From an uncultured Alphaproteobacteria bacterium (GTDB taxonomy: Bacteria; Pseudomonadota; Alphaproteobacteria; Rhizobiales; Aestuariivirgaceae), in the NCBI GenBank assembly GCA_945957365.1, contig CAMFKI010000014.1, forward strand, positions 1 to 64,000: a stretch of DNA of 64,000 nt, read 5' to 3'. Below, piece by piece: positions 29,488 through 38,394 of the stretch. The notes under the pieces are model-generated. The model did no database searches. It was not told where the DNA came from and saw only the letters and a program-made list of their open reading frames with translations. Made by a program: the position numbers and the translations under genes. Position 1 is the first letter of the stretch; every line of letters begins with the position of its first letter.

Positions 29488-30209
29488 CGCCAGGCGCTGA
29501 GGTAATCGCCCAGCAGCGCGATGGGGCCTGCCGGCGCAATGCCGCCCTCGGGCAGGTAGCGCGCCAGCAGGGCGAGCTCGTCGGGCGTCAGCATCCGCTT
29601 CAGATGCCGCCATACGCGCTGCTTCTCGGCCTCGCTCAGCTTCTGCTGGTGGAAGCGGAAATCGGTGGGCCGCTCGCGTGTCATCGCGCCGCCGCCATGC
29701 GCCTGGCGCACCGAGTAGCTGCCGCGGCTCAACGCGCCGAGGTTCGCCCATTCGGCGGCCAGCTGCTCCACGCCCGGCACGGACCGGCCGGCCAGCGGCG
29801 CGACCCCGAGGAAGTCGATCGTCTGCAGCATCGCCGCGGGCGAGGCCGTCATCTCCTCGTAATAGGCGGCAAGCTTGTGCTCGGCCCGGCAGTTCACGAA
29901 ATAGCGGATGTTCTCGATGAAGCCGCGGAATTCGCGATAGCTGCCGCTGGCGGCGCGCACGAAGGTCTCCAGCGGGTCGCGCAGCAGGATCAGCACCTTG
30001 TCATCGGGCTGCGTCACCGCGAGAAGCGGCGTGCCCTTGTCGGGTCGCGCCCCCTTGCGGGCGTTGTGCGTGCGACGGAATACCGGTTCGAGACCGCTGT
30101 CGGCGGCGACCAGCACGTCCTTGCCCGGCGTCTTCACCCCGAGATAGTGCTCCAAGCAGAAGCGCAGCCAGTTCAGCCCGCTCCGCGGTGCGGATACGAC
30201 GAAAATCAT
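29484..30209 (-). CDS. Sulfotransferase-like protein
   Basis: 241 aa from the ATG at 30209, which begins right at the first beta strand. The PAPS loop is VVSAPRSGLNWLRFCLE and the 3'-phosphate motif is VLILLRDPLETFVRAA. The C-terminal half carries no known domain beyond the sulfotransferase fold and diverges from the other copies. Its stop overlaps that of the CMP-sugar synthetase (shared CTAG). Likely last in the reverse-strand unit with the ABC exporter and a second sulfotransferase. Confidence 0.72.
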   Translation of the reverse strand: MIFVVSAPRSGLNWLRFCLEHYLGVKTPGKDVLVAADSGLEPVFRRTHNARKGARPDKGTPLLAVTQPDDKVLILLRDPLETFVRAASGSYREFRGFIENIRYFVNCRAEHKLAAYYEEMTASPAAMLQTIDFLGVAPLAGRSVPGVEQLAAEWANLGALSRGSYSVRQAHGGGAMTRERPTDFRFHQQKLSEAEKQRVWRHLKRMLTPDELALLARYLPEGGIAPAGPIALLGDYLSAWR

Positions 30210-30271
30210 GGACCCCAACTCCCCGGAATCTTTTAGCAAGTTTTCCGCGGGATCCAAGCCACCCGGCGCAA

Positions 30272-30943
30272 CTAGAAATCGTAATTGAGCAGATTGATCG
30301 TCCTGGCGAAGCGCTCCGCCACGAGGTCGCGGCTCGAGGCGGAATAGAAGGCGCGGTAGTCGGCCTCGCTGCGATAGCTGCGCTTGTCCTCCGGCAAGGT
30401 GGCGATGCGCAGCCCGTTTTCATCGGCGATCTGCTGCAGCGACGGCCGCAGCTCCTCGAAACGGAACACCTTGTCGGCGATCACCGCATCGTTCTCGGTA
30501 TAGAGATCCCAGTTGGCGATCACCGGATACTCATGCAGGAAGCGGTCGAAATCCCACTCGGCGATCGCCTTCTTGCGGCGTACGAAGGAATAATAGCTGA
30601 CGAGAAAGTCCCACGGATTCCGGTCGAAGGCGTATTTGCGATAGCCTTTGAACTGCGCCTCGGGCAGCAACTGCCGGATGCGTGCCAGCGGCATGTGGTC
30701 GAAGAAGAAGCGGCGGTGAAACCGGCTGTCGCGCCCCACCACATCGCGGAACAGTTCCCACTTGGCGGTGAGCAGGTCGACCGGCCACAGCGAATAGTAG
30801 TTCTGCCCCGCCACCTTGGGCAGGCTCATCGGCGTCCATACGTCGGCGGGGCCGAGCTGCGGCACGATCGCGCGTTCGATGCTGGTCGAGGCGGTCTTGC
30901 GCGTCTTCACCAGGATGAAGTGCCGCGAATGCGAAATGATCAT
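30272..30943 (-). CDS. Sulfotransferase family 2-like protein
   Basis: 223 aa. N-terminal FILVKTRKTASTSIERAI is the PAPS-binding loop of the carbohydrate (heparan/chondroitin-type) sulfotransferase group, and FDRNPWDFLVSYYSFV is the 3'-phosphate motif. There is no membrane anchor, unlike eukaryotic Golgi enzymes. It begins 15 bp after the ABC exporter gene and would sulfate the glycan on the cytoplasmic side before export (inference). Confidence 0.82.
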   Translation of the reverse strand: MIISHSRHFILVKTRKTASTSIERAIVPQLGPADVWTPMSLPKVAGQNYYSLWPVDLLTAKWELFRDVVGRDSRFHRRFFFDHMPLARIRQLLPEAQFKGYRKYAFDRNPWDFLVSYYSFVRRKKAIAEWDFDRFLHEYPVIANWDLYTENDAVIADKVFRFEELRPSLQQIADENGLRIATLPEDKRSYRSEADYRAFYSASSRDLVAERFARTINLLNYDF

Positions 30944-30958
30944 GGCGCGGCCACCGGC

Positions 30959-32671
30959 TTACGCCTGCGCCATCCGGCCTTCGCCCGGCGCCCAGTGCAC
31001 GCGCCCACCCTCGACCTCGTAGAGGCGGTCGGCGATGGCGGTCCAGGCCTGGCGGTGGGTGATCACCACGATGGTGTAGCGGCTGCGCAGCGCGGCGATG
31101 TTGGCCACGATGTCCTGCTCGGTCGCGGGGTCGAGCGCGCTCGTCACCTCGTCGAGGATCAGCACCTCGGGCGACGTCACCAGCGCACGCGCCAGCGAGA
31201 TGCGCTGGCGCTGCCCACCCGACATCTTGCTGCCCATCTCGCCCACGCTGCTCTCGAGGCCTTCGGGCAGGTTGGCCACGAAATCCGTGGCCTCGGCCTG
31301 GCGCAATGCCTCGTTCACCATCTCGTCGCTGATCGTGGGGTCGCCGAAGGTGATGTTCTCGCGCACGTCGGCGTGCAGCAGGCTCAGTTCCTGCGGCACA
31401 TAGCCGATCTTGCGGCGCCAGCGGTAAAGGTCGATCTCGGCCAGCGGCACGCCATCGATGGTGATGCGCCCGGAGGCCGGCTGGTAGAGCCCGATCAGGA
31501 GGTCGATGATCGTCGTCTTGCCGGCCCCGGAAGGACCTTTCAGCACGGTGATCTGGCGGGCCGGAATCTCGAGGCTGACGCCGCCGATGACCTGGCGCTC
31601 GCCATGCGCGAAGGACACGTCCTCGAAGCGGCAGGCATCGCTCAGCATCGGCGCCAGCGTGCCGGGGTTGGCCTCGCGGTGGGCGTCGGCCAGCGCGATC
31701 TGCTCCACCATGCGCTCGTAGGAGCGCTCGAACTTCACCGACTGCTGCACCGCCTTCTGCACCTGGGAGATGATGTCGTTGATCTTGAGGAAGATCACGC
31801 CGTACAGCACGATTTCGGGCAGCGTCACGTGCCAGGAATTATAGGCCACATAGGCTGCCACGGTGATCAGCAGCGTCACGACCACCTCGTTGCCGAGGTT
31901 GAAGCCGAGCTTCGCCACCTCGCCGATGATCAGCGCCCGGCGCAGTTTCATCAGCGTGCGGCGCAGCGGAATGAGCATGGGCTGGAAGCGGTGCATCGCC
32001 TTCAGCGCCTTCATGTTGGCCAGCAGGTCGACGATCCGCACCGTGAGGCCGGCGGTGGTTTCGGCTTCGCGGCGGCCGGCGGCGCGCGAGGTCTTGATCA
32101 GCCGGTTCATGGCGGCGCCCACGCCCAGCCCCACGGCGAACGAGATCAGCGCCAGCTCCCAGCTGACATAGAGCGCGACCGCCCCCAGCACCACCGCCTG
32201 TGACAGCTGCGCCAGCACCTGTGCGGCCAGCAGATAGGCCTGGCTCGCCCGGGTGGCGTCATTGGCGATGGCGGCGGCGAACTTGCCGGCCCGCTGGTCG
32301 GCATAGAAGCGCCAGCTGGCGCCGAATAGCGAACTGATCAGCCGCTCGCGGAAGCCGATGGCCATGTCGGCCGAAACCACCGCCGAATAGCTCAGCGCGG
32401 CAAAGGTGATGATGGCCTTCAGCACGATCGCTGCGGCAATCAGCAGCACCAGCGTGGTGAAGTCCGGCGTCATGCCCAGCCAGTGGAACGCCTGGTCGGC
32501 GGCCTGGCTGATCTTCGACGGCTTGCCGCCCTGTCCGAGCAGGGCGGCGGCGGCAGGCAGCAGGGCGCTGATGCCGATGCCCTGCACCAGCCCCGCCACG
32601 ATCAGGCTCAGCAGCACCAGGAGGGAGGTCAGGCGGTCGCCCTGCAGGAAGATCCTGAAGATCATTTTCAT
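30959..32671 (-). CDS. ABC exporter, fused membrane and ATPase domains
   Basis: 570 aa half-transporter. Residues about 1-320 are a type-IV exporter membrane domain with six predicted helices. Residues about 345-565 are the ATPase: Walker A GPSGAGKTT, Q-loop in YVPQELSLLH, signature MSGGQRQR, Walker B VLILDEVTSALD and switch HRQ (His in VITHRQ). It resembles MsbA/PglK-like lipid-linked oligosaccharide or polysaccharide exporters. Neighbouring sulfotransferases and glycan genes suggest a glycolipid substrate. First gene of its reverse-strand unit. Confidence 0.88.
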   Translation of the reverse strand: MKMIFRIFLQGDRLTSLLVLLSLIVAGLVQGIGISALLPAAAALLGQGGKPSKISQAADQAFHWLGMTPDFTTLVLLIAAAIVLKAIITFAALSYSAVVSADMAIGFRERLISSLFGASWRFYADQRAGKFAAAIANDATRASQAYLLAAQVLAQLSQAVVLGAVALYVSWELALISFAVGLGVGAAMNRLIKTSRAAGRREAETTAGLTVRIVDLLANMKALKAMHRFQPMLIPLRRTLMKLRRALIIGEVAKLGFNLGNEVVVTLLITVAAYVAYNSWHVTLPEIVLYGVIFLKINDIISQVQKAVQQSVKFERSYERMVEQIALADAHREANPGTLAPMLSDACRFEDVSFAHGERQVIGGVSLEIPARQITVLKGPSGAGKTTIIDLLIGLYQPASGRITIDGVPLAEIDLYRWRRKIGYVPQELSLLHADVRENITFGDPTISDEMVNEALRQAEATDFVANLPEGLESSVGEMGSKMSGGQRQRISLARALVTSPEVLILDEVTSALDPATEQDIVANIAALRSRYTIVVITHRQAWTAIADRLYEVEGGRVHWAPGEGRMAQA

Positions 32672-32825
32672 GGGTAAGGAAGCACCGGTAGCACGCGCGA
32701 TTGCGGCGCAGCATTAGCCCGTCCGGTGGCACGGCACAATGGCGGCGCCGAAGCACCGTGACGGCCTGCCGCAACCGATTGCGAAGACGGCCCGATCACC
32801 CTAATGAGGAGACCTTCAGCGGGAA

Positions 32826-33557
32826 ATGGGCTCCGTGATCGTCAGCAACACCCACAAGTTCATCTTCCTCAAGGTCAGCAAGACCGGCGGCTCTTCGGTC
32901 GAGGCCTATCTCCGCCGTTTCTGCGGCCCGGGCGACATCGTCACCTGGCTCGATCCCGACGAGGAGCAGGCCATCCGCGGCACCGGGGCCTGCCCGCCCA
33001 TGGGCTATGCCCGGCCGGTCGCCGGCGTGCCGCCCCTGGCCCGCCTGCTCATGGCCTTCAACCACCGCAAGACGCTGCGCCGCCACGGCCTGTCGCCGCA
33101 CGCCAGTGCCGCCCGGGTGAAGCGCCATGTGGGCGAGGCGGTGTGGAACGGCCATCTCAAGTTCTGCGTCGTCCGCAACCCGCTGGACCGCAGCATCTCG
33201 CAGTTCTTCTGGACGGCCGCCAACCGCGGCTGGCAGGATGCCGCCGGCAACTTCCACGCGCGCTTCGACGAGTTCCTCGGCTCCAACGATTTCCGCCGCC
33301 TCAACGAGAAGGGCAGGGACGTCTGCGCCATCGACGGCCGGGTGGTGGCCGACCGCGTGCTGCGCTTCGAGACGCTCGCCCAGGACCTCGCGGACACCAT
33401 GCGCGAACTGGGGATCGAGGCGCCGGTTGCGCTCACCCGCTTCAAGTCCACCCAGCGCCCCGGCGGCGATTTCGCCGCCATGCTCACGCCGCAGCAGCGC
33501 CGGGCGATCCGCGATGCCTTCGCCTTCGACATCGAACAGTTCGGCTATGCGGTCTGA
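32826..33557 (+). CDS. Sulfotransferase family 2-like protein
   Basis: 243 aa. PAPS loop FIFLKVSKTGGSSVEAYL near residue 13, and CVVRNPLDRSISQFFW near residue 115. It is related to the 30272-30943 product but longer by an insert between the motifs. It transcribes divergently from the ABC exporter and overlaps the 3' end of the convergent epimerase gene by 13 bp. Confidence 0.82.
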   Translation: MGSVIVSNTHKFIFLKVSKTGGSSVEAYLRRFCGPGDIVTWLDPDEEQAIRGTGACPPMGYARPVAGVPPLARLLMAFNHRKTLRRHGLSPHASAARVKRHVGEAVWNGHLKFCVVRNPLDRSISQFFWTAANRGWQDAAGNFHARFDEFLGSNDFRRLNEKGRDVCAIDGRVVADRVLRFETLAQDLADTMRELGIEAPVALTRFKSTQRPGGDFAAMLTPQQRRAIRDAFAFDIEQFGYAV

Positions 33558-34546
33558 CCGCCGTAATAATCCCGATACCAGTCGACGAAGCGCCGCACGC
33601 CTTCCTCGATCGGCGTTCCCGGCGCATAGCCGGTGAGGCGGGAAAGCAGCGACGTATCGGACCACGTCATCGGCACGTCGCCGGCCTGCATGGGCAGCGC
33701 GTTGCGGATCGCCGTCCGGCCCGTGGCGCGCTCGATGGCGGCGATCATGGCGTCGAGCTTCACCGGCTGAGCATGACCGACATTGACGACGCGGAACGGC
33801 GCCACCGATGACTGTCCGTCGGACGCCGGCCCGCCGGGCGCCACGTCGATGAGCTTGCCGATCGCCGTCACGAGGTCGTCGATATAGGTGAAGTCGCGCG
33901 CCATCTCGCCGTTGTTGTAGACGTCGATGGGCTGGCCCGCGAGGATCGCGCGGGTGAACTTGAACACCGCCATGTCGGGCCGTCCCCACGGGCCATAGAC
34001 GGTGAAGAAGCGGAAGGCGGTCGTCGGCTGCCCATGGCTGTGCGCCCAGGCATGGGCCATCGCCTCAATCGATTTCTTGGTGGCGGCATAGAAGGAAATC
34101 GGCCGGTCGGTATTGTGGTCCTCGCGGAACGGCAGGTCGGTGCTCGCGCCATAGACCGAGCTGCTCGAGGCGATGAGCAGGTGAGCCACGCCCTGGCCCT
34201 GCATGGCTTCGAGCAGGTTGAAGGTGCCGGTGATGTTGGACTGGAGGTGGGCCCGCGGATGCTCGATCGAATGGCGCACCCCGGTCTGCGCCGCGAGGTG
34301 GATCACCACCTCTGGCCGGCACCGGCGCAGCGCCTCCTGCAGCATCGCCGCGTCCTCGAGCATCGCCTCGACACCATGGAATGCCGGGTGGCGCCTGAGC
34401 CCGGCGTGCCGGTCCTGCTTGAGGCGCTGGTCGCCCTGATCGGCCATGCCGTCGAACCCGGTCACCGCCCAGCCCTCGGCCAGCAGCCTCTGCGCCACGT
34501 GAAAGCCGATGAAGCCGGCGGTTCCGGTGACGAAGGCGCGTTTCAT
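33545..34546 (-). CDS. NAD-dependent nucleotide-sugar epimerase (UDP-glucuronate 4-epimerase type)
   Basis: 333 aa extended short-chain dehydrogenase. Rossmann motif VTGTAGFIGFHVAQRL near residue 5, HLAAQTGVRHSIEHP, catalytic SSSSVYG and YAATK, then TVYGPWGRPDMA. The GVRHS and YGPWGRPDMA motifs and length match uronic-acid 4-epimerases that supply galacturonate-type donors to envelope glycans. The ATG at 34546 starts the Rossmann strand. It lies 325 bp downstream of a strong reverse-strand promoter. Confidence 0.87.
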   Translation of the reverse strand: MKRAFVTGTAGFIGFHVAQRLLAEGWAVTGFDGMADQGDQRLKQDRHAGLRRHPAFHGVEAMLEDAAMLQEALRRCRPEVVIHLAAQTGVRHSIEHPRAHLQSNITGTFNLLEAMQGQGVAHLLIASSSSVYGASTDLPFREDHNTDRPISFYAATKKSIEAMAHAWAHSHGQPTTAFRFFTVYGPWGRPDMAVFKFTRAILAGQPIDVYNNGEMARDFTYIDDLVTAIGKLIDVAPGGPASDGQSSVAPFRVVNVGHAQPVKLDAMIAAIERATGRTAIRNALPMQAGDVPMTWSDTSLLSRLTGYAPGTPIEEGVRRFVDWYRDYYGGQTA

Positions 34547-34912
34547 CGAGCAATTCCTTTGCGGCAGCCTGGAAGGGTCCGCCGCCGGTCCCGGTGCGTG
34601 ACCCGGGATGGCGCCCAGTCTTTCCGTGTGCACGCTCCCTTAGACGCTTTGCGCGCGCCTTGTAAACTGCAGGGCTGATCACGCGGCGGCCGAAGTCATG
34701 CACAGCCAGGCCGAGGCACCCGAGGAGGACGGAAGCAATCGACAGGGCAGCGGCCAACGGGAGTCCGGCGCGATGATCCGCACCGCCAATCACGGCGGAG
34801 AGGATCAGGAATGCGACCTGCAGCCAGACCCTGCTGGCTGCAATCCTGCCGGAGATGAGGGTCCAGATCATTTACCCAGTATAGGGATGTTTTCCGCAAA
34901 AGTCAAGAAAAA
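34547..34912. other. Intergenic region between amidase and epimerase genes, with an open frame of unclear status
   Basis: This 366-bp stretch holds a strong reverse-strand promoter (34878-34906). From an ATG at 34871 a frame reads with two hydrophobic stretches (about residues 15-31 and 36-57), but it does not stop before running far into the epimerase gene. It may be a decayed or very small membrane protein gene, or simply an untranslated leader. No family is recognised and no terminator is obvious. Confidence 0.4.
34878..34906 (-). promoter_or_regulatory. Near-consensus sigma-70 promoter reading toward the epimerase
   Basis: On the reverse strand TTGACT (34906-34901), exactly 17 bases, then TATACT (34883-34878): 5 of 6 matches in each box. 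The predicted start is 34871, which is also the A of an ATG, so a transcript would be leaderless for that frame or have a 325-base leader for the epimerase. Confidence 0.65.
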
Positions 34913-36355
34913 TCACAGCCGCGGCCGGTCTTTCTTCGCTTCATACCAGCCGCCCATGGCTTTTTCATAGGCCAGCGCGGCACGGAAAACCTTCACATCG
35001 TCCCAGGTCCGGCCCACCAGCTGGATGCCGGTCGGCACCTTGTTCGGCGCATGTCCCGATGGCAGCGACAGCACCGGGCAATTGTGCAGCATGTTGAACT
35101 GGTGGGTCATCACCCAGCCGAACTCAGGGTCTGCCTTCTGGCCGTTCACCGTGAAGTTTTCGTCCCACGGATCGTGCCCCGCCTTCACCGCCGCGGCATT
35201 GTTGGTGGGGCAGATGAACAGGTCGTGCGCCGCCAGCACCGGCCCCAGCGTCTGGTACATGCGGTGCGCCTGTTCCCAGGGCTTGTGCACGTCGTCGGGC
35301 CCCGTCAGCTTCTGCGCCACCTCGGCGAACTTGACGGCATAGTCGGTCATCAGGTGCTTCGAGTCCTTCAGGTGCCAGATCGTCTGCCGCCCGAAATGCA
35401 TCAGATTGTACCAGTGCAGTCCGTTCTTCTCGACGTCGGCCGTCCAGCCGAGGTCCACTTCCTCGACCTTGGCGCCGAGCGTGCGGAACACCTCGATCGC
35501 CTTCAGCATGTTCTTCCTCACGGCGGGTTCGACCGGCACGTAGCCGAGGTCCACCGAATAGGCGATCTTCATCCCCCTGATCGAGCCGGCCGCGGTGGGC
35601 AGCGTCACCTTCTCCCTGATGGAGTCATGGTCGAGGGGATGGGGCCCCGACGTCACGTTCTGCATCAGGGCCGCGTCCGCCACGGTGCGGGCCATTGGTC
35701 CGCAATGGTTGAAGCGGTCGAAATTGGCGGGCGGCCCGTCCGGGTTTCGCCCGTGCGGCGGCTTGAAGCCCACGACGCCGCAGGCCCCGGCGGGAATGCG
35801 GATCGACCCGCCGATGTCGGTGCCCGTGGCCAATGTGGTGAGTCCCGCCGCCAGTGCCGCACCCGATCCGCCCGAGGATCCGCCGGGCCCCCATTCGGTG
35901 TTCCACGGATTGCGCGTCACCCCCCAGATGCGTGAGGCGGTGATGCCGGAGAGGCAGAACTCCGGCGTCGTGGTGCGCGCCACGATCACCGCACCCGCCG
36001 CTTCCAGGCGCTCGATCATCGGGTCGGAATGATCGTCCACCCAGTCCTTGAAGATCAGCGAGCCCTGGGTGGTGCGCTTTCCCTTCAGCCGCTGCGCGTC
36101 CTTCACGGCGAGCGGCACGCCCTCGAGCGCTTTGGTCTTGGCACCGCGTTTCATGTAGCGCGCCTCGGCGGCCCGGGCCTGCGCCATGGCCTCGTCGAAA
36201 TAGCGGTCGGCGAGGCAATTGATCTTCGGGTTCACCGTCTCCGCCCGCGCGATCAGCGCCGCCGTCAGTTCGACGGGCGAAAGCTTGCGCCGCCTGAACA
36301 GCTTCAGGGCATCCGTAGCCGAGAGGTAGCAGAGGTCATCGTTGGTCATGGACAA
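34913..36355 (-). CDS. Amidase (amidase signature family)
   Basis: 480 aa hydrolase with the Ser-cisSer-Lys triad: K85 in PLAVKDA, the cis-Ser in GGSSGGSGAALAAG (160/161) and nucleophile S184 in TDIGGSIRIPAG. The length fits free-standing amidases acting on aliphatic or aryl amides rather than GatA. The start is MSMTND at 36355; an ATG at 36349 is an alternative. Divergent from an SDR gene and a polyamine-type importer, so a role in degrading an imported amide is possible, but unproven. Confidence 0.9.
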   Translation of the reverse strand: MSMTNDDLCYLSATDALKLFRRRKLSPVELTAALIARAETVNPKINCLADRYFDEAMAQARAAEARYMKRGAKTKALEGVPLAVKDAQRLKGKRTTQGSLIFKDWVDDHSDPMIERLEAAGAVIVARTTTPEFCLSGITASRIWGVTRNPWNTEWGPGGSSGGSGAALAAGLTTLATGTDIGGSIRIPAGACGVVGFKPPHGRNPDGPPANFDRFNHCGPMARTVADAALMQNVTSGPHPLDHDSIREKVTLPTAAGSIRGMKIAYSVDLGYVPVEPAVRKNMLKAIEVFRTLGAKVEEVDLGWTADVEKNGLHWYNLMHFGRQTIWHLKDSKHLMTDYAVKFAEVAQKLTGPDDVHKPWEQAHRMYQTLGPVLAAHDLFICPTNNAAAVKAGHDPWDENFTVNGQKADPEFGWVMTHQFNMLHNCPVLSLPSGHAPNKVPTGIQLVGRTWDDVKVFRAALAYEKAMGGWYEAKKDRPRL

Positions 36356-36417
36356 GGCTCATCCCGAGGCGCTAGTGATTTCGCCCGACAGAGAACAGGA
36401 CAATGGGAGAGAAGTCC

Positions 36418-37161
36418 ATGGCCGGCAGGCTTCACGGCAAGACAGCGATCGTCACCTCGGCCGGCCAGGGCATCGGCCGCGCCTCGGCCATCTGCATGGC
36501 GAAGGAAGGGGCCAAGGTCTGGGCCACCGACATCAACGCCGAAGCGCTGGCCTCGCTCGCCGCCGAACAGTCCGGCATCGAGACCTTCACCCTCGACGTG
36601 CTGAAGCAGGACCAGATCGACGCCGCGGCGAAGCGCGTCGGCACGCCCGACATCCTGTTCAACTGCTCGGGCTTCGTCCATGCCGGAACGCTGATGGAAA
36701 CCGACGACAAGGCCTGGGACTTCTCCTTCGACCTCAACGTCAAGGCGCATTTCCACATGATCAAGGCCTTCATGCCGGCGTGGCTGGCGCGCGGCCAGGG
36801 CACGATCATCAACATGGCCTCCGCCGCCTCCTCCATCAAAGGCGTGCCGAACCGCTTCGTCTACGGCGCCACCAAGGCTGCGGTGATCGGCATGACCAAG
36901 GCGCTGGCCGCCGACTACACGTCGAAGGGCATCCGCGTGAACGCCATCTGCCCCGGCACGGTCGACAGCCCGTCGCTCGCCGAGCGCCTCAAGGCAACGG
37001 GCGACTACGAGGCCGCGAAGAACGCCTTCATCTCGCGCCAGCCGATGGGCCGCATGGCCCGTGCCGAGGAAATCGGCATGCTGGTGGTTTATCTCGCAAG
37101 CGACGAGGCCGCCTTCGTCACCGGCCAGACCTTCGTCATCGACGGCGGCTGGTCGATTTAG
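36418..37161 (+). CDS. SDR family oxidoreductase
   Basis: 247 aa from the ATG at 36418, which has GGGAGAG upstream; a start at 36403 is less likely. TSAGQGIGRA binds the cofactor, NCSG follows, with Ser in NMASAAS and catalytic YGATK. Sequence around CPGTVDSPSLAERL resembles the BDH2/2-keto-3-deoxy-L-fuconate dehydrogenase-like group, which uses NAD. Substrate unknown. It lies between the divergent amidase and the pot operon. Confidence 0.85.
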   Translation: MAGRLHGKTAIVTSAGQGIGRASAICMAKEGAKVWATDINAEALASLAAEQSGIETFTLDVLKQDQIDAAAKRVGTPDILFNCSGFVHAGTLMETDDKAWDFSFDLNVKAHFHMIKAFMPAWLARGQGTIINMASAASSIKGVPNRFVYGATKAAVIGMTKALAADYTSKGIRVNAICPGTVDSPSLAERLKATGDYEAAKNAFISRQPMGRMARAEEIGMLVVYLASDEAAFVTGQTFVIDGGWSI

Positions 37162-37224
37162 GCCAAAACGGCGCGAAAGCCCTGCGCCGCCGTCGCGTCA
37201 ACTCCGCGCATCGCATGGAACCCA

Positions 37225-37254
37225 TTGGCAAGGCGACATTTCCCGGCATAGGAT
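37225..37254 (+). promoter_or_regulatory. Candidate promoter of the polyamine-type ABC operon
   Basis: TTGGCA (37225-37230), an 18-base spacer and TAGGAT (37249-37254) predict a start near 37261. This gives a 36-base leader with a GGGAGGGAGA ribosome site before the TTG start at 37297. Confidence 0.45.
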
Positions 37255-37296
37255 GATGCCAACCGCCGAAACAAGTGCGGGGGAGGGAGAGCAATC

Positions 37297-38394
37297 TTGG
37301 CAGCAGGCCAGACCGCCATCGAGGCGAAAGGCGTCACGAAACAATTCGGAGCGGGACCGGACGCGGTCAAGGCCCTCGACAATGTTTCGGTTTCGATCCG
37401 CGAAAATGAATTCTTCACGCTGCTCGGCCCCTCGGGCTGCGGCAAGACCACGCTGCTCCGTCTGATCGCGGGCTTTGATTTCCCGACCGAGGGCGAAATC
37501 CTTCTCTACGGCCAGGACATCGCGCCGCTGCCGCCGTTCAAGCGCCCGGTCAACACGGTGTTCCAGTCCTACGCGCTGTTCCCGCACATGACGGTGGCGC
37601 AGAACATCGGCTTCGGCCTCGAAATGCTCGGCAAGCCGCGCTCCGAGATCGACGCGCGGGTGACCCAGATGCTGCAGCTCGTCCGCATGGAAGAGCTGCG
37701 CAACCGCCGCACCAGCCAGATCTCCGGTGGCCAGCAGCAGCGCGTGGCCCTCGCCCGCGCGCTGGCGCCGGCCCCCAAGGTGCTGCTCCTCGACGAGCCG
37801 CTCTCCGCGCTCGACGCCAAGCTCCGCAAGGACATGCAGATCGAGCTGAAACGCCTGCAGCACGAGACCGGCATCACCTTCATCTTCGTCACCCACGACC
37901 AGGAAGAAGCCCTCACCATGTCGGACCGCATCGCGGTCATGAGCAAGGGCAACATCCTGCAGGTCGGCTCGCCGCGCGACATCTACGACCGCCCGTCGGA
38001 ACGCTTCGTCGCCAACTTCATCGGCGAGACCAATTTCCTCGCGGGCGAGATGGCGGGCGTCTCGGGCGGCGAGGCGAGCGTCAAGCTCACCGGCGGCTCC
38101 GTCATCACCGCCGGCATCCCCGAGGGGCTGAAGCCCTCCGGCAAGGTCACCATCGTGGTGCGCCCCGAACATGCCGACCTGGTCCAGGGCGAAACCCCCG
38201 CCGACCTCCGCGGCGTGCTCGAGAACGTGGTCTATTTCGGCACCGACACCCACTACTACGTGAAGCTCGACGGTTCGCCCGAACCCTTCATCATCCGCCA
38301 GCAGAACACCCGCGGCGGCGGCCAGGGCTTCGCCCGCGGCGACAAGGTCGGGATCGCGCTCGAAGCCCATTCCGCGCAAGTGCTGAGGGACTGA
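37297..38394 (+). CDS. potA: Spermidine/putrescine-type ABC transporter ATP-binding protein
   Basis: 365 aa ATPase of the PotA/PotG class. Walker [10 protein letters not shown] near residue 48, Q-loop [11 protein letters not shown], signature ISGGQQQR, Walker [13 protein letters not shown], switch VTHDQEEAL, and a C-terminal TOBE region from about residue 290. The start is a TTG with a strong GGAGGGAGA ribosome site. The TGA overlaps the ATG of the next gene by one base. Confidence 0.92.
   Translation: MAAGQTAIEAKGVTKQFGAGPDAVKALDNVSVSIRENEFFTLLGPSGCGKTTLLRLIAGFDFPTEGEILLYGQDIAPLPPFKRPVNTVFQSYALFPHMTVAQNIGFGLEMLGKPRSEIDARVTQMLQLVRMEELRNRRTSQISGGQQQRVALARALAPAPKVLLLDEPLSALDAKLRKDMQIELKRLQHETGITFIFVTHDQEEALTMSDRIAVMSKGNILQVGSPRDIYDRPSERFVANFIGETNFLAGEMAGVSGGEASVKLTGGSVITAGIPEGLKPSGKVTIVVRPEHADLVQGETPADLRGVLENVVYFGTDTHYYVKLDGSPEPFIIRQQNTRGGGQGFARGDKVGIALEAHSAQVLRD

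Noticed and set aside
34065..34871. A 268-codon reverse frame starting at the strong promoter near 34880
   Set aside because: Only the first 60-70 residues look protein-like; the rest runs out of frame through the epimerase. Kept as a note on the intergenic region rather than as a gene.
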